From Nitrospinaceae bacterium (GTDB lineage Bacteria; UBA8248): DNA of 64,000 nucleotides. The notes beneath the pieces were generated by a model. That model did not search any database. It was given only the letters and a program-made list of their open reading frames with translations, and was not told the origin of the DNA. The stretch's first letter is position 1. The number at the start of each line of letters is the position of its first letter. Of this stretch, positions 53,265 to 62,439 are shown one piece after another. The position numbers were made by a program, and so were the translations under genes. The DNA is taken from the NCBI GenBank assembly GCA_018669005.1, contig JABJAL010000072.1, positions 324,355-388,354 on the forward strand. Direction: 5' to 3'.

Positions 53265-54605
53265 ATGGTGGACCTCAGCAAACAGGGAATGCCGATGGAT
53301 TTTCTGCAGCGGGAGCATTATCAGTCGCCCCGCCGCGTGTTCAGTCAGACGGGCAGCGATTGGCAGCGCCGGGTCGATTTCGACCAGATGCGCAAGGACA
53401 GGCTCCAGCGCGCCAAGGACATGATGGAAAAGCACGACATGGACGCCATCATCATGTTCAAGGGCGAGAACATCCGCTACACCTGCTCGGTCTTCCAGGG
53501 TAATTGGAAGAACAATATCTTCATCCGCTATGCGGTGCTTTGCCGTGGTGCGGAGACCCCCGTTCTCTTCGAGACGGCTGGCTCCGACTTTGAGTGCGCT
53601 CGCATCGACGCCCCCTGGCTCAAGGGTAACATCCGCCCCGCCATCACCTGGAAATGGTCCGAGACGGCCGAGCAGATGATGGTCAACCGCATGGTTGATT
53701 CGGTTATCGATGTTCTCAAAGAGGGTGGAGTAGACCTGGGTGGCCGCATTGGTATCGACATCATGGACTTCCAGGCCTACAGCGCCTTCACCGAAAAGGG
53801 TGTGAATCTGGTTAACGCATGGCCGGCCATGAGTGAGGCCCGCGTCATCAAGACCCCCGAGGAGATCGAGTGCCTGAAGATTAGCTCGGCCATCGGTGAC
53901 ACCTGCATGTGGAAGATCCGCCACGAATGGCTCAAGCCTGGCATTCGCGAGTGCGACCTCACGGCGTGGGTCAATAACCTGCTTTATGAAGAGGGCTTTG
54001 ACTTCGTTTACGACATCATCGTCGCCTCGGGCGGTAACACCAGCCCGTACCGTCGTTGGCACACCGACAAGATGATTCGCGACGGCGACCTGGTAATCGT
54101 GGACATTAATGCTATCGGTCCTGGCGGCTACTTCGTTGACTATGTGCGCTGCTTCAAATGTGGCGGCGACTGGACGAAGACCGAAAAAGCGCTCTACCGT
54201 GAGGTTTACGACTCGATGTACGCAGGCCTTGAGAACCTCAAGCCTGGTAAGACGACCAAGGACGTTGCCTCGCAGTTCCCCGTGTACGCTGACGATAAGT
54301 ACGGCACGGTGACGCTTCAGCAGTTTGCCCACTCCATCGGCCTCGACCTCTATGAGGGCATGTGGATTAGCCGGGCCTACAGCCTCGACTATCCGGTGGA
54401 AATTAAAGAGAACATGTACTTCGCCATCGAGACCTTCGCTGGCCATGCGGGCCTGCCGCAGACGGTTCGCCTCGAGGAGAACGTCCTCGTCGGCCCCGAC
54501 GGCCCGATTATCTTCACTGGCATGCAGCACTACGACGAGTGCATCCAGGACTCGCCCTTCTTCGACTTCTCGCATAAATCGCGGGGCGAGGGGCGTTTCG
54601 AGTAA
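53265..54605 (+). CDS. M24-family metalloenzyme, DddP-like
   Basis: 446 residues, close in length to the DMSP lyase DddP. The N-terminal domain has DAIIMFKGENIRYTCS and RYAVLCRG. All metal ligands of the M24 fold can be placed: two Asp in VDINAIGPGGYFVDY, His in FAHSIGLDLYEG, Glu in YFAIETFAG and Glu in VRLEENVLV. The two Asp are separated by 11 residues, as I recall for DddP, not 10 as in Xaa-Pro peptidases; but the extra DddP Asp is Asn here. AGGAGG precedes the ATG. It may be a C-S or C-N lyase or a peptidase; the context favours small-molecule breakdown. Confidence 0.82.
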   Translation: MVDLSKQGMPMDFLQREHYQSPRRVFSQTGSDWQRRVDFDQMRKDRLQRAKDMMEKHDMDAIIMFKGENIRYTCSVFQGNWKNNIFIRYAVLCRGAETPVLFETAGSDFECARIDAPWLKGNIRPAITWKWSETAEQMMVNRMVDSVIDVLKEGGVDLGGRIGIDIMDFQAYSAFTEKGVNLVNAWPAMSEARVIKTPEEIECLKISSAIGDTCMWKIRHEWLKPGIRECDLTAWVNNLLYEEGFDFVYDIIVASGGNTSPYRRWHTDKMIRDGDLVIVDINAIGPGGYFVDYVRCFKCGGDWTKTEKALYREVYDSMYAGLENLKPGKTTKDVASQFPVYADDKYGTVTLQQFAHSIGLDLYEGMWISRAYSLDYPVEIKENMYFAIETFAGHAGLPQTVRLEENVLVGPDGPIIFTGMQHYDECIQDSPFFDFSHKSRGEGRFE

Positions 54606-54694
54606 ACGAGTCATTCCTTCCTCGGCGGGCAGTGTAGCTTTCGGGCCGCTGTCCGTCGGGGTCTTATAACTTTTTTAAAGAGGAGAGTTGGGCA

Positions 54695-55915
54695 ATGAGC
54701 GAGCCTTGGAACACAGACATGTGGTTCACCAGTCCCTGGAATTTCGACAAAGAAGTCCGCGATCAGGTGAACTTTGATCCCAGCCCCAAGCTCCACGATG
54801 TAACGCTTCGCGACGGCGAGCAGCAGACCGGCGTTCTTTTCACCAAGGATGATAAAATCCGCATCGCCGAGGCGCTTGCCGAGGTGGGTGTTCACCGCAT
54901 CGAAGCTGGTATGCCCGTCGTATCGAAGCCTGATGAGGAAGCCATCAAGGAGATTGTCAAGCGCCTTGAAGGCTCGGACACCGAGGTGTTCAGCTTTGCA
55001 CGCTGCATGGTTGACGATGTGAAGCGCTCGGTCGATACCGGCGTCAAAGGCATTGTCATGGAGGTTCCCAGCTCGACCCACATCATCGAGCGTGCCTACA
55101 AGTGGGACCTCAACAAGGCCATCGATACTTCGATCAAGGCGACGCAGTATGCCAAGGAAAACGGACTCTATGTCTGCTTTTTCCCGATCGACTTCTCGCG
55201 CGCCCCGCTCGACTGGGTGCTCCCCATGCTCAAGCGTGTTGCGACCGAGGGCCATATGGACTCCCTCGCCATCGTTGACACCTTTGGCGGCCTTGCGCCC
55301 CACACCGTGCCCCACCTGATCAAGAAAATGCGCGAGGTGTTCCCAGACACGCCGTTTGAGCCCCACTTCCATGACGACTATGGAATGGGCGTGGCCAACA
55401 CCCTGATGGCGATGGCGGCGGGCTGCCAGGTGGCCCAGACTTCGGTCACCGGCCTTGGCGAGCGCGCTGGCAACTGCGCTTATGAAGAGCTCACCCTCGC
55501 CATGAAGACCATGTATGACGTTGACATGGGCCTCAAGACCGAAAAAATGGTCGAGGTCTCGCGTCTCGTCACCGGTCTGGCGGACGTGGCTGTTCCGCCG
55601 AACCGCTGCATCGTCGGCGAGAAGCTCTATGACATCGAGAGCGGCATCATCGTCAGCTGGCTCAAGAACGCGGGCGTCGACTTCCCGACCGAACTCGTGC
55701 CCTATCGCGCGGGCCTCGTCGGCCAGACCGAGCCCAAGCCCGTTATCGGCAAAGGCTCTGGGATTGACTCGATTGTCTGGTTCTTGGAAGAGCTCGGCAT
55801 CACGGCCACCCAGGAAGAGATGATGGCCCTGCTGATGGACGTAAAAGAGAAGGCGTTCGAGGTGAACCGCCTCCTCACGATGGAAGAGTTCAAAGAGCTG
55901 GCTGGCGCAGAATAG
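54695..55915 (+). CDS. HMG-lyase/isopropylmalate synthase-like carboligase or lyase
   Basis: 406 residues of the DRE-TIM family. The catalytic start is DVTLRDGEQQTGVLF, the metal His pair is in EPHFHDDYGMGVANT and the signature GLGERAGNCAYEEL follows. The long extra N-terminus (WFTSPWNFDKEVRDQVNF) and a C-terminal helical tail are as in homocitrate-synthase-like proteins, but no allosteric domain is present. It would make or break a C-C bond next to a carboxylate using acetyl-CoA or pyruvate. It shares the operon of the DddP-like enzyme and is ended by a strong terminator. Confidence 0.86.
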   Translation: MSEPWNTDMWFTSPWNFDKEVRDQVNFDPSPKLHDVTLRDGEQQTGVLFTKDDKIRIAEALAEVGVHRIEAGMPVVSKPDEEAIKEIVKRLEGSDTEVFSFARCMVDDVKRSVDTGVKGIVMEVPSSTHIIERAYKWDLNKAIDTSIKATQYAKENGLYVCFFPIDFSRAPLDWVLPMLKRVATEGHMDSLAIVDTFGGLAPHTVPHLIKKMREVFPDTPFEPHFHDDYGMGVANTLMAMAAGCQVAQTSVTGLGERAGNCAYEELTLAMKTMYDVDMGLKTEKMVEVSRLVTGLADVAVPPNRCIVGEKLYDIESGIIVSWLKNAGVDFPTELVPYRAGLVGQTEPKPVIGKGSGIDSIVWFLEELGITATQEEMMALLMDVKEKAFEVNRLLTMEEFKELAGAE

Positions 55916-55942
55916 CGGCCAGATTCACTAAAGCATCACCAG

Positions 55943-55978
55943 CGGGGGCGGTCCACCACGGGCCGCCCCCGTTTTTTT
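55943..55978 (+). terminator. Rho-independent terminator
   Basis: A GC-rich stem CGGGGGCGG...CCGCCCCCG followed by seven T residues, 27 bases after the lyase gene. It separates this transcript from the dehydrogenase-bicupin genes. Confidence 0.92.
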
Positions 55979-56017
55979 GGCGCTCAATCATGTGGACGGA
56001 CCATATATGTTGCCCCC

Positions 56018-56046
56018 TTGGGACTTGTCCCGTTTGGCGGTATTAT
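56018..56046 (+). promoter_or_regulatory. Promoter of the dehydrogenase/bicupin operon
   Basis: TTGGGA (56018-56023) and TATTAT (56041-56046) with a 17-base spacer, about 45 bases before the ATG at 56092. Confidence 0.55.
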
Positions 56047-56091
56047 TCTCTTTCTTTGCAATTATTCGATACCCGAAATCAGGAGTTTTTC

Positions 56092-57126
56092 ATGAAAGCG
56101 GCATTGCTCGAAGCGCCACATAAAATGACGGTGGGGGGACAGCCCGACCCGGAGCTTAGGCCCGGCGAGGTGATTGTGGATGTCGCGACATCGGCTATCT
56201 GCGGCACCGATGTTTCCATCTGGGCAGGAAAGATGCCCGCCAACATTCCGGTTATTCCGGGCCATGAGTGCACTGGCACCGTCATCAGCCTCGGCGAGGG
56301 TGTCACGCGGCTGGCCCTTGGCGACAGGGTGGTGCTCAACCCGGTGACGGCTTGCGGAGTATGCCACTACTGCATGCGGGCGCTTACGAATCTTTGCCTG
56401 AACGGCGGGCTGCGGGGTCGTGAGGTTCCCGGCACCTTCGCCGAGCTTATCGCGGTAAAAGAAACCGAGGCCTACAAGATTCCCAACAATGTTTCCTTCG
56501 CGGCGGCGACGAATTTCGTTGGCCTCTACACCGTGGTGTACAGCCAGCGCAAAGCGCCCTACATTCCCGGCGGCTCGGTGGCCGTGCTCGGGCAGGGCTC
56601 AAGCGGGCTCCTTCATACACAACTGGCGAAAGTTTCGGGTGCGGCCAAGGTCATCGCTGTGACAAGGAGCAAGTGGAAGCTTGAAATGGCGCAAAAACTT
56701 GGGGCCGATGAGATTGTGCCCGCAGGCGAGGGCGATCCGGTTGCGCGCGTTAAGGAGTTAACCTCCGGCCTCGGGGCAGACGTGGTGATTGAAACGGCGG
56801 GTACGAACCAGACGATGATTCAGGCCTACGAGATGGTTCGTCCGGGCGGGGCGATTCTCCAGTTTGGCATCGGGCCAACTGAGGTCGGCGGCATTCCGGC
56901 GCAGTCCTACTATTTTAAGGACATCACCGTCATTGGCTCGCGCGCGGGCCTTGCCGAGGATTTCGATCGCGCCATCGCGCTGGTGGCCTCGGGTCAAATA
57001 GATCTTGAGCCGATTGTCACCCACCATTTTCCGCTCGATGATATTCAAAAGGGTTTTGAATTTATTGAGAGTGGCGGCGACGGGGGAACGCTTCGCGGCG
57101 TCATTCAAATTGGCGAGGGTGCATAA
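56092..57126 (+). CDS. Zinc-dependent alcohol/polyol dehydrogenase (copy 1)
   Basis: About 344 residues. Catalytic zinc: Cys in AICGTDVSIW and His-Glu in PGHECTG. Structural zinc: the four cysteines of CGVCHYCMRALTNLC. The NAD motif is VLGQGSSGLLHTQLAKVSGA. I chose the ATG at 56092, where AGGAG precedes; the frame extends upstream only into non-coding DNA. It probably oxidises a secondary alcohol or sugar alcohol. Its stop overlaps the next start by one base (TAATG). Confidence 0.9.
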   Translation: MKAALLEAPHKMTVGGQPDPELRPGEVIVDVATSAICGTDVSIWAGKMPANIPVIPGHECTGTVISLGEGVTRLALGDRVVLNPVTACGVCHYCMRALTNLCLNGGLRGREVPGTFAELIAVKETEAYKIPNNVSFAAATNFVGLYTVVYSQRKAPYIPGGSVAVLGQGSSGLLHTQLAKVSGAAKVIAVTRSKWKLEMAQKLGADEIVPAGEGDPVARVKELTSGLGADVVIETAGTNQTMIQAYEMVRPGGAILQFGIGPTEVGGIPAQSYYFKDITVIGSRAGLAEDFDRAIALVASGQIDLEPIVTHHFPLDDIQKGFEFIESGGDGGTLRGVIQIGEGA

Positions 57127-57998
57127 TGCCATTTGAGCATCCATACATCCGCATTGGCGACCTGGCGCCAGAGAAAATGGATGAGGCTCAGGGCTGGGCC
57201 GTATCAGAGTTTCGGGTGGTCCTGAGTGAGAAAGAAAATTGCTCGTCCACGATGTTCCATGCTGTCTTCCAGGCTGGCGACAGACTCAAGAAACACCGGC
57301 ACGATAGTTGTGACGAACAATACTATGTCGTCAGCGGCCACGGTCTCGCCGGAGCGGGCGCGGATCGTGTCGAGGTCCACGCCGGCCATTACCACTACAT
57401 CCCCAAGGGGGTGGAGCATTGGTTGGTGAACCTCAGCCGGAATGAGCCACTGATAATTCTTGGGCTCTATGATCGCGCGCCGAACATGGGGGCCACCGGT
57501 TATGTCTTTTGCGGTGATGTCACTGAAGATGATTTGAGGGCCCCGAGGACATTGCGCAACGACAATCTGCAATATCCCCTGGTTCACCAGGACGCCGTTC
57601 CAATGGTGAAGGTGTCGAGGGATGAGGGGTGGACCCAGGATTATTTCTGTGAGCCCCTGAATAGGGACCACGGAGTCGGCTCATGCTGGATGTATGGATA
57701 CTTCGGCCCCGGAACCGTTCACATGAAGCACCGCCACGATAACTGCGAGGAGATATGCTACGTATTGAAGGGCCACGGCCTCGCAGGTGTGGGTGCGGAC
57801 CGCGGGGAACTCGCCCCCGGCGACGTTCACTTCATCCCCGCCGGGTGCGAGCACTGGCTCGCCAACATCAGCGATAGTGAAGATCTTGTTGCCCCTGGTT
57901 GGTATATTGGGGTTGGCGCGCTCGATGAGAGCGGATTCGCCTACAACGGCCCGGTGACGGACGAGGACATAAACGCCTCGCGCACGGGCCAGTTATAA
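57126..57998 (+). CDS. Bicupin protein (copy 1)
   Basis: 290 residues with two cupin domains. Cupin 1 (~35-110) has KKHRHDSCDEQYYVVSGHG and HYIPKGVEHW; cupin 2 (~180-260) has MKHRHDNCEEICYVLKGHG and HFIPAGCEHW. Both keep the two His plus an acidic residue and the late His that hold a metal. Function is unknown; cupins include isomerases, dioxygenases and lyases. Cupin 1 is more like the second domain of the next gene than like its own partner, which shows domain shuffling by duplication. Confidence 0.86.
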   Translation: MPFEHPYIRIGDLAPEKMDEAQGWAVSEFRVVLSEKENCSSTMFHAVFQAGDRLKKHRHDSCDEQYYVVSGHGLAGAGADRVEVHAGHYHYIPKGVEHWLVNLSRNEPLIILGLYDRAPNMGATGYVFCGDVTEDDLRAPRTLRNDNLQYPLVHQDAVPMVKVSRDEGWTQDYFCEPLNRDHGVGSCWMYGYFGPGTVHMKHRHDNCEEICYVLKGHGLAGVGADRGELAPGDVHFIPAGCEHWLANISDSEDLVAPGWYIGVGALDESGFAYNGPVTDEDINASRTGQL

Positions 57999-58027
57999 AA
58001 CGCCATTTTTCATAAGAGGAAACTGTC

Positions 58028-58885
58028 ATGCCACTTCAATACCCCCTGATCCATGTAGATGATGTTGTTCCTGAGAACATGAATGCTGGCGAGGGCTGGG
58101 CGATCTCGGAGTTTCGCCTTCCCATTACCAAGGAATGCGGCAGTTCGACCTGCGTGTTCCACTCTATTTTCAGGCCTGGATCGACCCATAAAAAACACCT
58201 TCACACGAACTCGGACGAAATCGCCGTTTATCTGAGTGGCAATGGCGTTGTTGGCCAGGGCGACGGGCGGGCCGAGGTACGCGCCGGGCACTGCCGCCTC
58301 ATGCCAGCAGGCTCGCCGCACTTTTTCCATAACGAGACGAAGGACGAGGATGCGCTGGTAATCGGGTTTTATGTCGGTGCGGGAAGCGTCGAGGACTCGG
58401 GTTATCAATTCGCTGGTGACGTGACCGAGGCTGATCTCGCCATGCCGAGGGATGGATTTGACGAGGGTATTCTGGTTCACCTCGACGATGTCCCCAAAGA
58501 GAATATGAACGAGGGCGAGGGCTGGTCAATCACGGATTTCCGTATTCCGATTGGCAGCCACAACGGTAGTTCGACCACGTTGTTTCGCGCGCGTTTTTTC
58601 CCGGGGGCTATTCACAAGAAACATCGCCACGATAATTGCGAGGAGATTTACTACATCATCAGCGGCCATGGCCTCGCCGGGGCAGGCTCTGATCGTGTTG
58701 AAGTGCGTGGTGGGCATTTTCACTATATCCCCAAGGGCGTTGAGCACTGGCTCTACAATCTGAGCGATACCGAGCCAGTTGAGGCGGTGGGTATGTATAT
58801 CGGCTCGGGGAGCGTCGAGGAGACTGGCTACGTCTACATGGGCGACGTGACCGAGGACGACATCAAGACGCGCACCCCGCTTTAA
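58028..58885 (+). CDS. Bicupin protein (copy 2)
   Basis: 285 residues, a paralogue of the preceding gene. Cupin 1 has KKHLHTNSDEIAVYLSGNG and RLMPAGSPHFF; cupin 2 has KKHRHDNCEEIYYIISGHG and HYIPKGVEHW. Metal ligands are kept in both, though cupin 1 is more diverged. AAGAGG precedes the ATG. Together with copy 1 and the two dehydrogenases it forms one operon; the bicupins may act on the dehydrogenase products. Confidence 0.86.
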   Translation: MPLQYPLIHVDDVVPENMNAGEGWAISEFRLPITKECGSSTCVFHSIFRPGSTHKKHLHTNSDEIAVYLSGNGVVGQGDGRAEVRAGHCRLMPAGSPHFFHNETKDEDALVIGFYVGAGSVEDSGYQFAGDVTEADLAMPRDGFDEGILVHLDDVPKENMNEGEGWSITDFRIPIGSHNGSSTTLFRARFFPGAIHKKHRHDNCEEIYYIISGHGLAGAGSDRVEVRGGHFHYIPKGVEHWLYNLSDTEPVEAVGMYIGSGSVEETGYVYMGDVTEDDIKTRTPL

Positions 58886-58907
58886 GCCGTGTGCTAAGGA
58901 GTTAGAT

Positions 58908-59966
58908 ATGCCCGAATCGACCATGGAAGCGGTGGTGGTCCTTGAGCCGAATAAATACGAGTTTCAAAGAGAGGTGCCCAGGCCAGAGGTCGGGCCCGCC
59001 GAGGTGCTTTGCCGCATCGGCGCGACCGCTATCTGCGGAACAGATATCGGTATTATCTCCGGGAAATTTTTTCCGATGTGGCCGCCCAAATGGCCCTTCA
59101 TCATCGGCCATGAGTGGGCAGGCACCGTTGAGGCGGTGGGGCAGGGTATTACCGACTACAAGCCGGGCGATCTCGTGGCCGGAAGCTCGGCCGTGGGTTG
59201 CGGCCATTGCCGCAACTGTATGCAGGGGCGCTACAATATTTGTCTCAACTACGGAAATGTTGATTCGGGACACCGCCAATACGGCTTCACGGTGCACGGC
59301 GCCTACGCACAATACATCTCGGTGAATGCGCGTTGCCTCGTCAAACTCCCGCCCGGTTCTGATCTTGCCACCGCCTCTTTGTACGATACTGCAGGAATCG
59401 CGCTCCATATTGCCAAGCAGGGTCGTATCGAGGCGGGCGACACAGTGGTTGTCATCGGGCCCGGCGCGATTGGTTCGGTCACCTATCAATGTGCACGAGC
59501 GCTCGGTGCTGGCCGCGTGATTGTTGTGGGCCGGGGCAGCCGACTCGATAAGGCGGCGGGAATGGGCTACGAGACGGTCAACTATGAGCAGACCGATGTC
59601 GAGCAATTCATTAAAGAGACGACCGGCGGCGTGGGGCCTGATGTCGTGCTCGAATGCGCGGGAACGCCCGGCACAATCGTTCAGGCAGTTGAAATGGTTA
59701 AAAAGGGGGGACGCGTTGTCGTGGGCGGTATTACCCAGGAGGATGCCCCTTTGCCGCTCCGCCGGTTTGTTCTGGATGAGATCGAAGTCATCGGCTCACG
59801 TGCCGCGCCGAACGCCCTGCCTGAAGTGCATGCCCTTGTCGAGAGCGGCGCGCTTGAGCTTCCCAGTCTTGTCACACATAAATTTCCGCTCAAAGAATTT
59901 GCGAAAGCGCTGGAGACGTTCAGCGAGCGAATAGACGGTGCGCTCAAAGTGGTTGTCGAGCCCTGA
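58908..59966 (+). CDS. Zinc-dependent alcohol/polyol dehydrogenase (copy 2)
   Basis: 352 residues. Catalytic zinc in AICGTDIGII and GHEWAGTV; structural zinc in CGHCRNCMQGRYNIC; NAD motif VIGPGAIGSVTYQCARALGA. It belongs to the sorbitol/threonine dehydrogenase group, like copy 1 but not closely. It starts 22 bases after the second bicupin. The pair of dehydrogenases around two bicupins suggests a multi-step conversion of an unknown sugar or polyol derivative. Confidence 0.9.
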   Translation: MPESTMEAVVVLEPNKYEFQREVPRPEVGPAEVLCRIGATAICGTDIGIISGKFFPMWPPKWPFIIGHEWAGTVEAVGQGITDYKPGDLVAGSSAVGCGHCRNCMQGRYNICLNYGNVDSGHRQYGFTVHGAYAQYISVNARCLVKLPPGSDLATASLYDTAGIALHIAKQGRIEAGDTVVVIGPGAIGSVTYQCARALGAGRVIVVGRGSRLDKAAGMGYETVNYEQTDVEQFIKETTGGVGPDVVLECAGTPGTIVQAVEMVKKGGRVVVGGITQEDAPLPLRRFVLDEIEVIGSRAAPNALPEVHALVESGALELPSLVTHKFPLKEFAKALETFSERIDGALKVVVEP

Positions 59967-59997
59967 GGTGTGGTGGCGTATCTTTGTGAGGTGAGAG

Positions 59998-60363
59998 ATG
60001 GCTACAATTTTGGTGGCAGATGACGATGAGACGCTTCCCCCCCTTTTAGAATCTATTTTAAGCGGGGCTGGGCACGATCTCTCTATCGCGAGAGATGGAA
60101 GAAAAGCCTATGAGTTGATTCGCAGGGTGGATTTCGATCTCATCATCCTGGATCACGATATGCCGGAGAAAACGGGCGTCGAAGTATTAAGTCAGCTCAG
60201 GCTCGAGAAAATCGCTCTTCCTCCCGTTATTATGCTGACCGCCCGAGGCGAGTCAGATATCGTCCAGACCTGCCTCGCGGCCGGGGCCAAAGATTATATC
60301 GTCAAGCCTTTTAAGGTTGATGAGGTGGCGCGGCGGGTCCAAAAATTCTTGGGGGCCGGGTGA
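59998..60363 (+). CDS. Stand-alone response-regulator receiver protein, copy 2
   Basis: 121 residues, receiver domain only. All key residues are canonical: acidic pair in VADDDETL, phosphoacceptor Asp in LIILDHDMPEKTG, Thr in MLTARG and Lys in IVKPFK. It is related to the protein at 44544 (both start MA.ILVAD.DET). No output domain or kinase is close by, so it may act through a distant partner. Confidence 0.9.
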   Translation: MATILVADDDETLPPLLESILSGAGHDLSIARDGRKAYELIRRVDFDLIILDHDMPEKTGVEVLSQLRLEKIALPPVIMLTARGESDIVQTCLAAGAKDYIVKPFKVDEVARRVQKFLGAG

Positions 60364-60495
60364 GGGTGCGTGTTGCCACCTGCCGCAGATACCAGAGGGC
60401 AGGGTTGCTATTTATTTCATTAACATGTTGATATTAAATGAAATATGGTGATTCGTGGTGCCTGATTTGCCGGGCTCCGGAGGTTGAGAGCCCCG

Positions 60496-60523
60496 TTGCC
60501 TTTTTGAGGCGGAGTGGTATTAT
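60496..60523 (+). promoter_or_regulatory. Possible promoter of nfuA
   Basis: TTGCCT (60496-60501) and TATTAT (60518-60523) with 16 bases between, about 75 bases before the start. An AT-rich inverted repeat (ATTTCATT...AATGAAAT) lies at about 60415-60442 upstream of it. Confidence 0.4.
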
Positions 60524-60598
60524 CTTGGATGAATTTGGTCTGGTTTTTCGATAAACGATTTGCGGCCAACCATAGGCCATTTACCTGGAGTAATCGCG

Positions 60599-61147
60599 AT
60601 GAATATTACTGACGGCGCAGTCTCGAAGATCAAGGAAATCATGGACCAGCATGGGGGCGGCTTCGCCGGAATCCTCGTTAGCTTTGAGGGCGGCTATAAG
60701 CTCGATCTCGTGAAAGAAGAGGACGCAAGCGATTTCGAAAAACTTGAGCACCCTGAAATGGGCGTATACGCTCCTGTCGAGCATCTCTCTCGCGCCGAGC
60801 TGGCGCAGATAGATTTTATTTCCGAGGGCCCGACAAGCGGCTTCAAAATCACGCGCGAGCGTGCCGAGGGTGAGGAGTCTTTGCTCAAACAGCTTCAGGA
60901 AATAATCGACACCGAGATTAATCCAGCTGTCGCCTCGCATGGCGGCGTCATCAACCTGCTCGACGTTGAGGGCAAGCGCGTCTTCGTTCAGATGGGTGGC
61001 GGTTGTGCAGGCTGCGGCATGGCGGATGTCACGCTGAAGTCCGGCGTCGAGGCGCGTATTCAACAGATCGACCCAGAGCTTAAAGTGGTGGACACCACCG
61101 ACCACGCCTCAGGGGACAACCCCTACTACGCACCGACCAAAAAATAA
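60599..61147 (+). CDS. nfuA: NfuA-like iron-sulfur cluster carrier
   Basis: About 182 residues. The N-terminal ~95 residues resemble the degenerate A-type (HesB-like) domain of NfuA, with no cysteines. The C-terminal NifU domain has NPAVASHGGVINLLDV and the cluster-binding Cys-x2-Cys in GGGCAGCGMADVTLKSGVE. It carries 4Fe-4S clusters to target enzymes. I chose the ATG at 60599, with GGAG 8 bases upstream. The gene is convergent with the ATP-grasp gene. Confidence 0.9.
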   Translation: MNITDGAVSKIKEIMDQHGGGFAGILVSFEGGYKLDLVKEEDASDFEKLEHPEMGVYAPVEHLSRAELAQIDFISEGPTSGFKITRERAEGEESLLKQLQEIIDTEINPAVASHGGVINLLDVEGKRVFVQMGGGCAGCGMADVTLKSGVEARIQQIDPELKVVDTTDHASGDNPYYAPTKK

Positions 61148-61160
61148 GTTTTTTTTAGAT

Positions 61161-62429
61161 TTAAACGACTTCACCTTCCGGCTCGGCTCCCTCCTCGGGG
61201 TCGAGCCGGAATTTTAATTGTGCATGTGCCTGGCGAAGCGCCGCCTCGACATCCTCCGGCGCCTCCCCCTTCGCGAAAATAAATCCCAGATAGCGATTCC
61301 CCTCGGGAAGCGGAACGACCAGCCCCCCGGTGTGGATGCTAATATCTATCGAGGTGATGCCCGGCTCTGCCAGTGCCGCCGCCATCCCATCGACCCCCTT
61401 TAAAATTCCCCGCCCAGGGATCGGTATCATCATCACCCCCGAGGCCGCGCTGGTCCGCGCCATCGAGGGCGGGGTGGTGCCCAGCGCTTTTGAGAGAATC
61501 AAATCCTCAAGCGCTAGCCCGTCGCCAAACTCAAGCGCTCCCGAGCATTTGCCGCCGATACTGCGGCTCGCCAAATCGAGCACCCATACCCCATCAGCAT
61601 TCACCCGAAGCTCGGCGTGCACAGGCCCGTCCTTGAGGCCAACTGCCTTGGCGGCGCGCTTAACAGCCTCGATAATTTTGTTTTGTATATCCTCGGTCAG
61701 ACGCGAGGGCGTGACGTAAATCGTCTCCTCGAAATACGGCCCCACCATCGGATCAGGCTTGTCGAAAATCGCCAGAACATGAAGAGCGCCCGCAGCGACA
61801 AGCCCTTCAAGCGCAACCTCCTGGCCGGGAATGTAATCCTCGACAAGTAGCGAGTCCGCCTCAAGGCCGCCGCGCTCCTTGGTATCGGTGTCCGTGAGTA
61901 TTATTCCGATTCTCAGGTAGGCGGCGGCAAACTCCGCCTCATTGTTCGCCCTGATGACGCCCTGGCTCGCGGCGAGAAACGTTGGTTTTAAAACACAAGG
62001 ATACGAGACCGAACGGGCGATGGTCGCCGGGTCGTCATCCGCCCCGACAAGCCGAAATCCGGGAGAGGGCAGCCCCTCCTCGTCGAGGATTTTTCTTAGC
62101 TCGTATTTGCTTCGGGTGGCGCGGGCCGCCTCCACCGTGTGGGAGGGGAGGCCCAGCGCCTCGGCTGCCATCGCGCCCGATATCACCGTGTCATCGTCCA
62201 CCGCCACAATGGCATCCACCGGAAACTCGGCGGCAAACGCCTTGATGTCCGTCGCCGAGTTTTCTGGTTCATGGAAGTTGAGAGCGAGCGATGCGCCCGG
62301 ATTCAAATCGGCCAGTACATCTGGCCGATCAGTGCCAACCGTGACGCTAATCCCCGCCCGCTCGGCTGCTGAAAGATAAGCCGAGGCCCGGTAGGTGTTC
62401 ACCGTCATCAAAAGCAGTGCGCGTTTCAT
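61161..62429 (-). CDS. ATP-grasp domain ligase
   Basis: 422 residues. The pre-ATP-grasp domain is at the N-terminus (residues ~1-105), then TRSKYELRKILDEEGLPSPGF, the ATP-binding strand SYPCVLKPTFLAASQGVIRA, VEDYIPGQEVALEGLV, and the metal-binding HAELRVNADGVWVLDLASR. It resembles carbamoyl-phosphate-synthase-like and L-amino-acid ligases, which join a carboxylate to an amine via an acyl phosphate. It lies 10 bases after a bicupin gene and is the last gene of that operon. Confidence 0.88.
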   Translation of the reverse strand: MKRALLLMTVNTYRASAYLSAAERAGISVTVGTDRPDVLADLNPGASLALNFHEPENSATDIKAFAAEFPVDAIVAVDDDTVISGAMAAEALGLPSHTVEAARATRSKYELRKILDEEGLPSPGFRLVGADDDPATIARSVSYPCVLKPTFLAASQGVIRANNEAEFAAAYLRIGIILTDTDTKERGGLEADSLLVEDYIPGQEVALEGLVAAGALHVLAIFDKPDPMVGPYFEETIYVTPSRLTEDIQNKIIEAVKRAAKAVGLKDGPVHAELRVNADGVWVLDLASRSIGGKCSGALEFGDGLALEDLILSKALGTTPPSMARTSAASGVMMIPIPGRGILKGVDGMAAALAEPGITSIDISIHTGGLVVPLPEGNRYLGFIFAKGEAPEDVEAALRQAHAQLKFRLDPEEGAEPEGEVV

Positions 62430-62439
62430 CTAGATGCGC

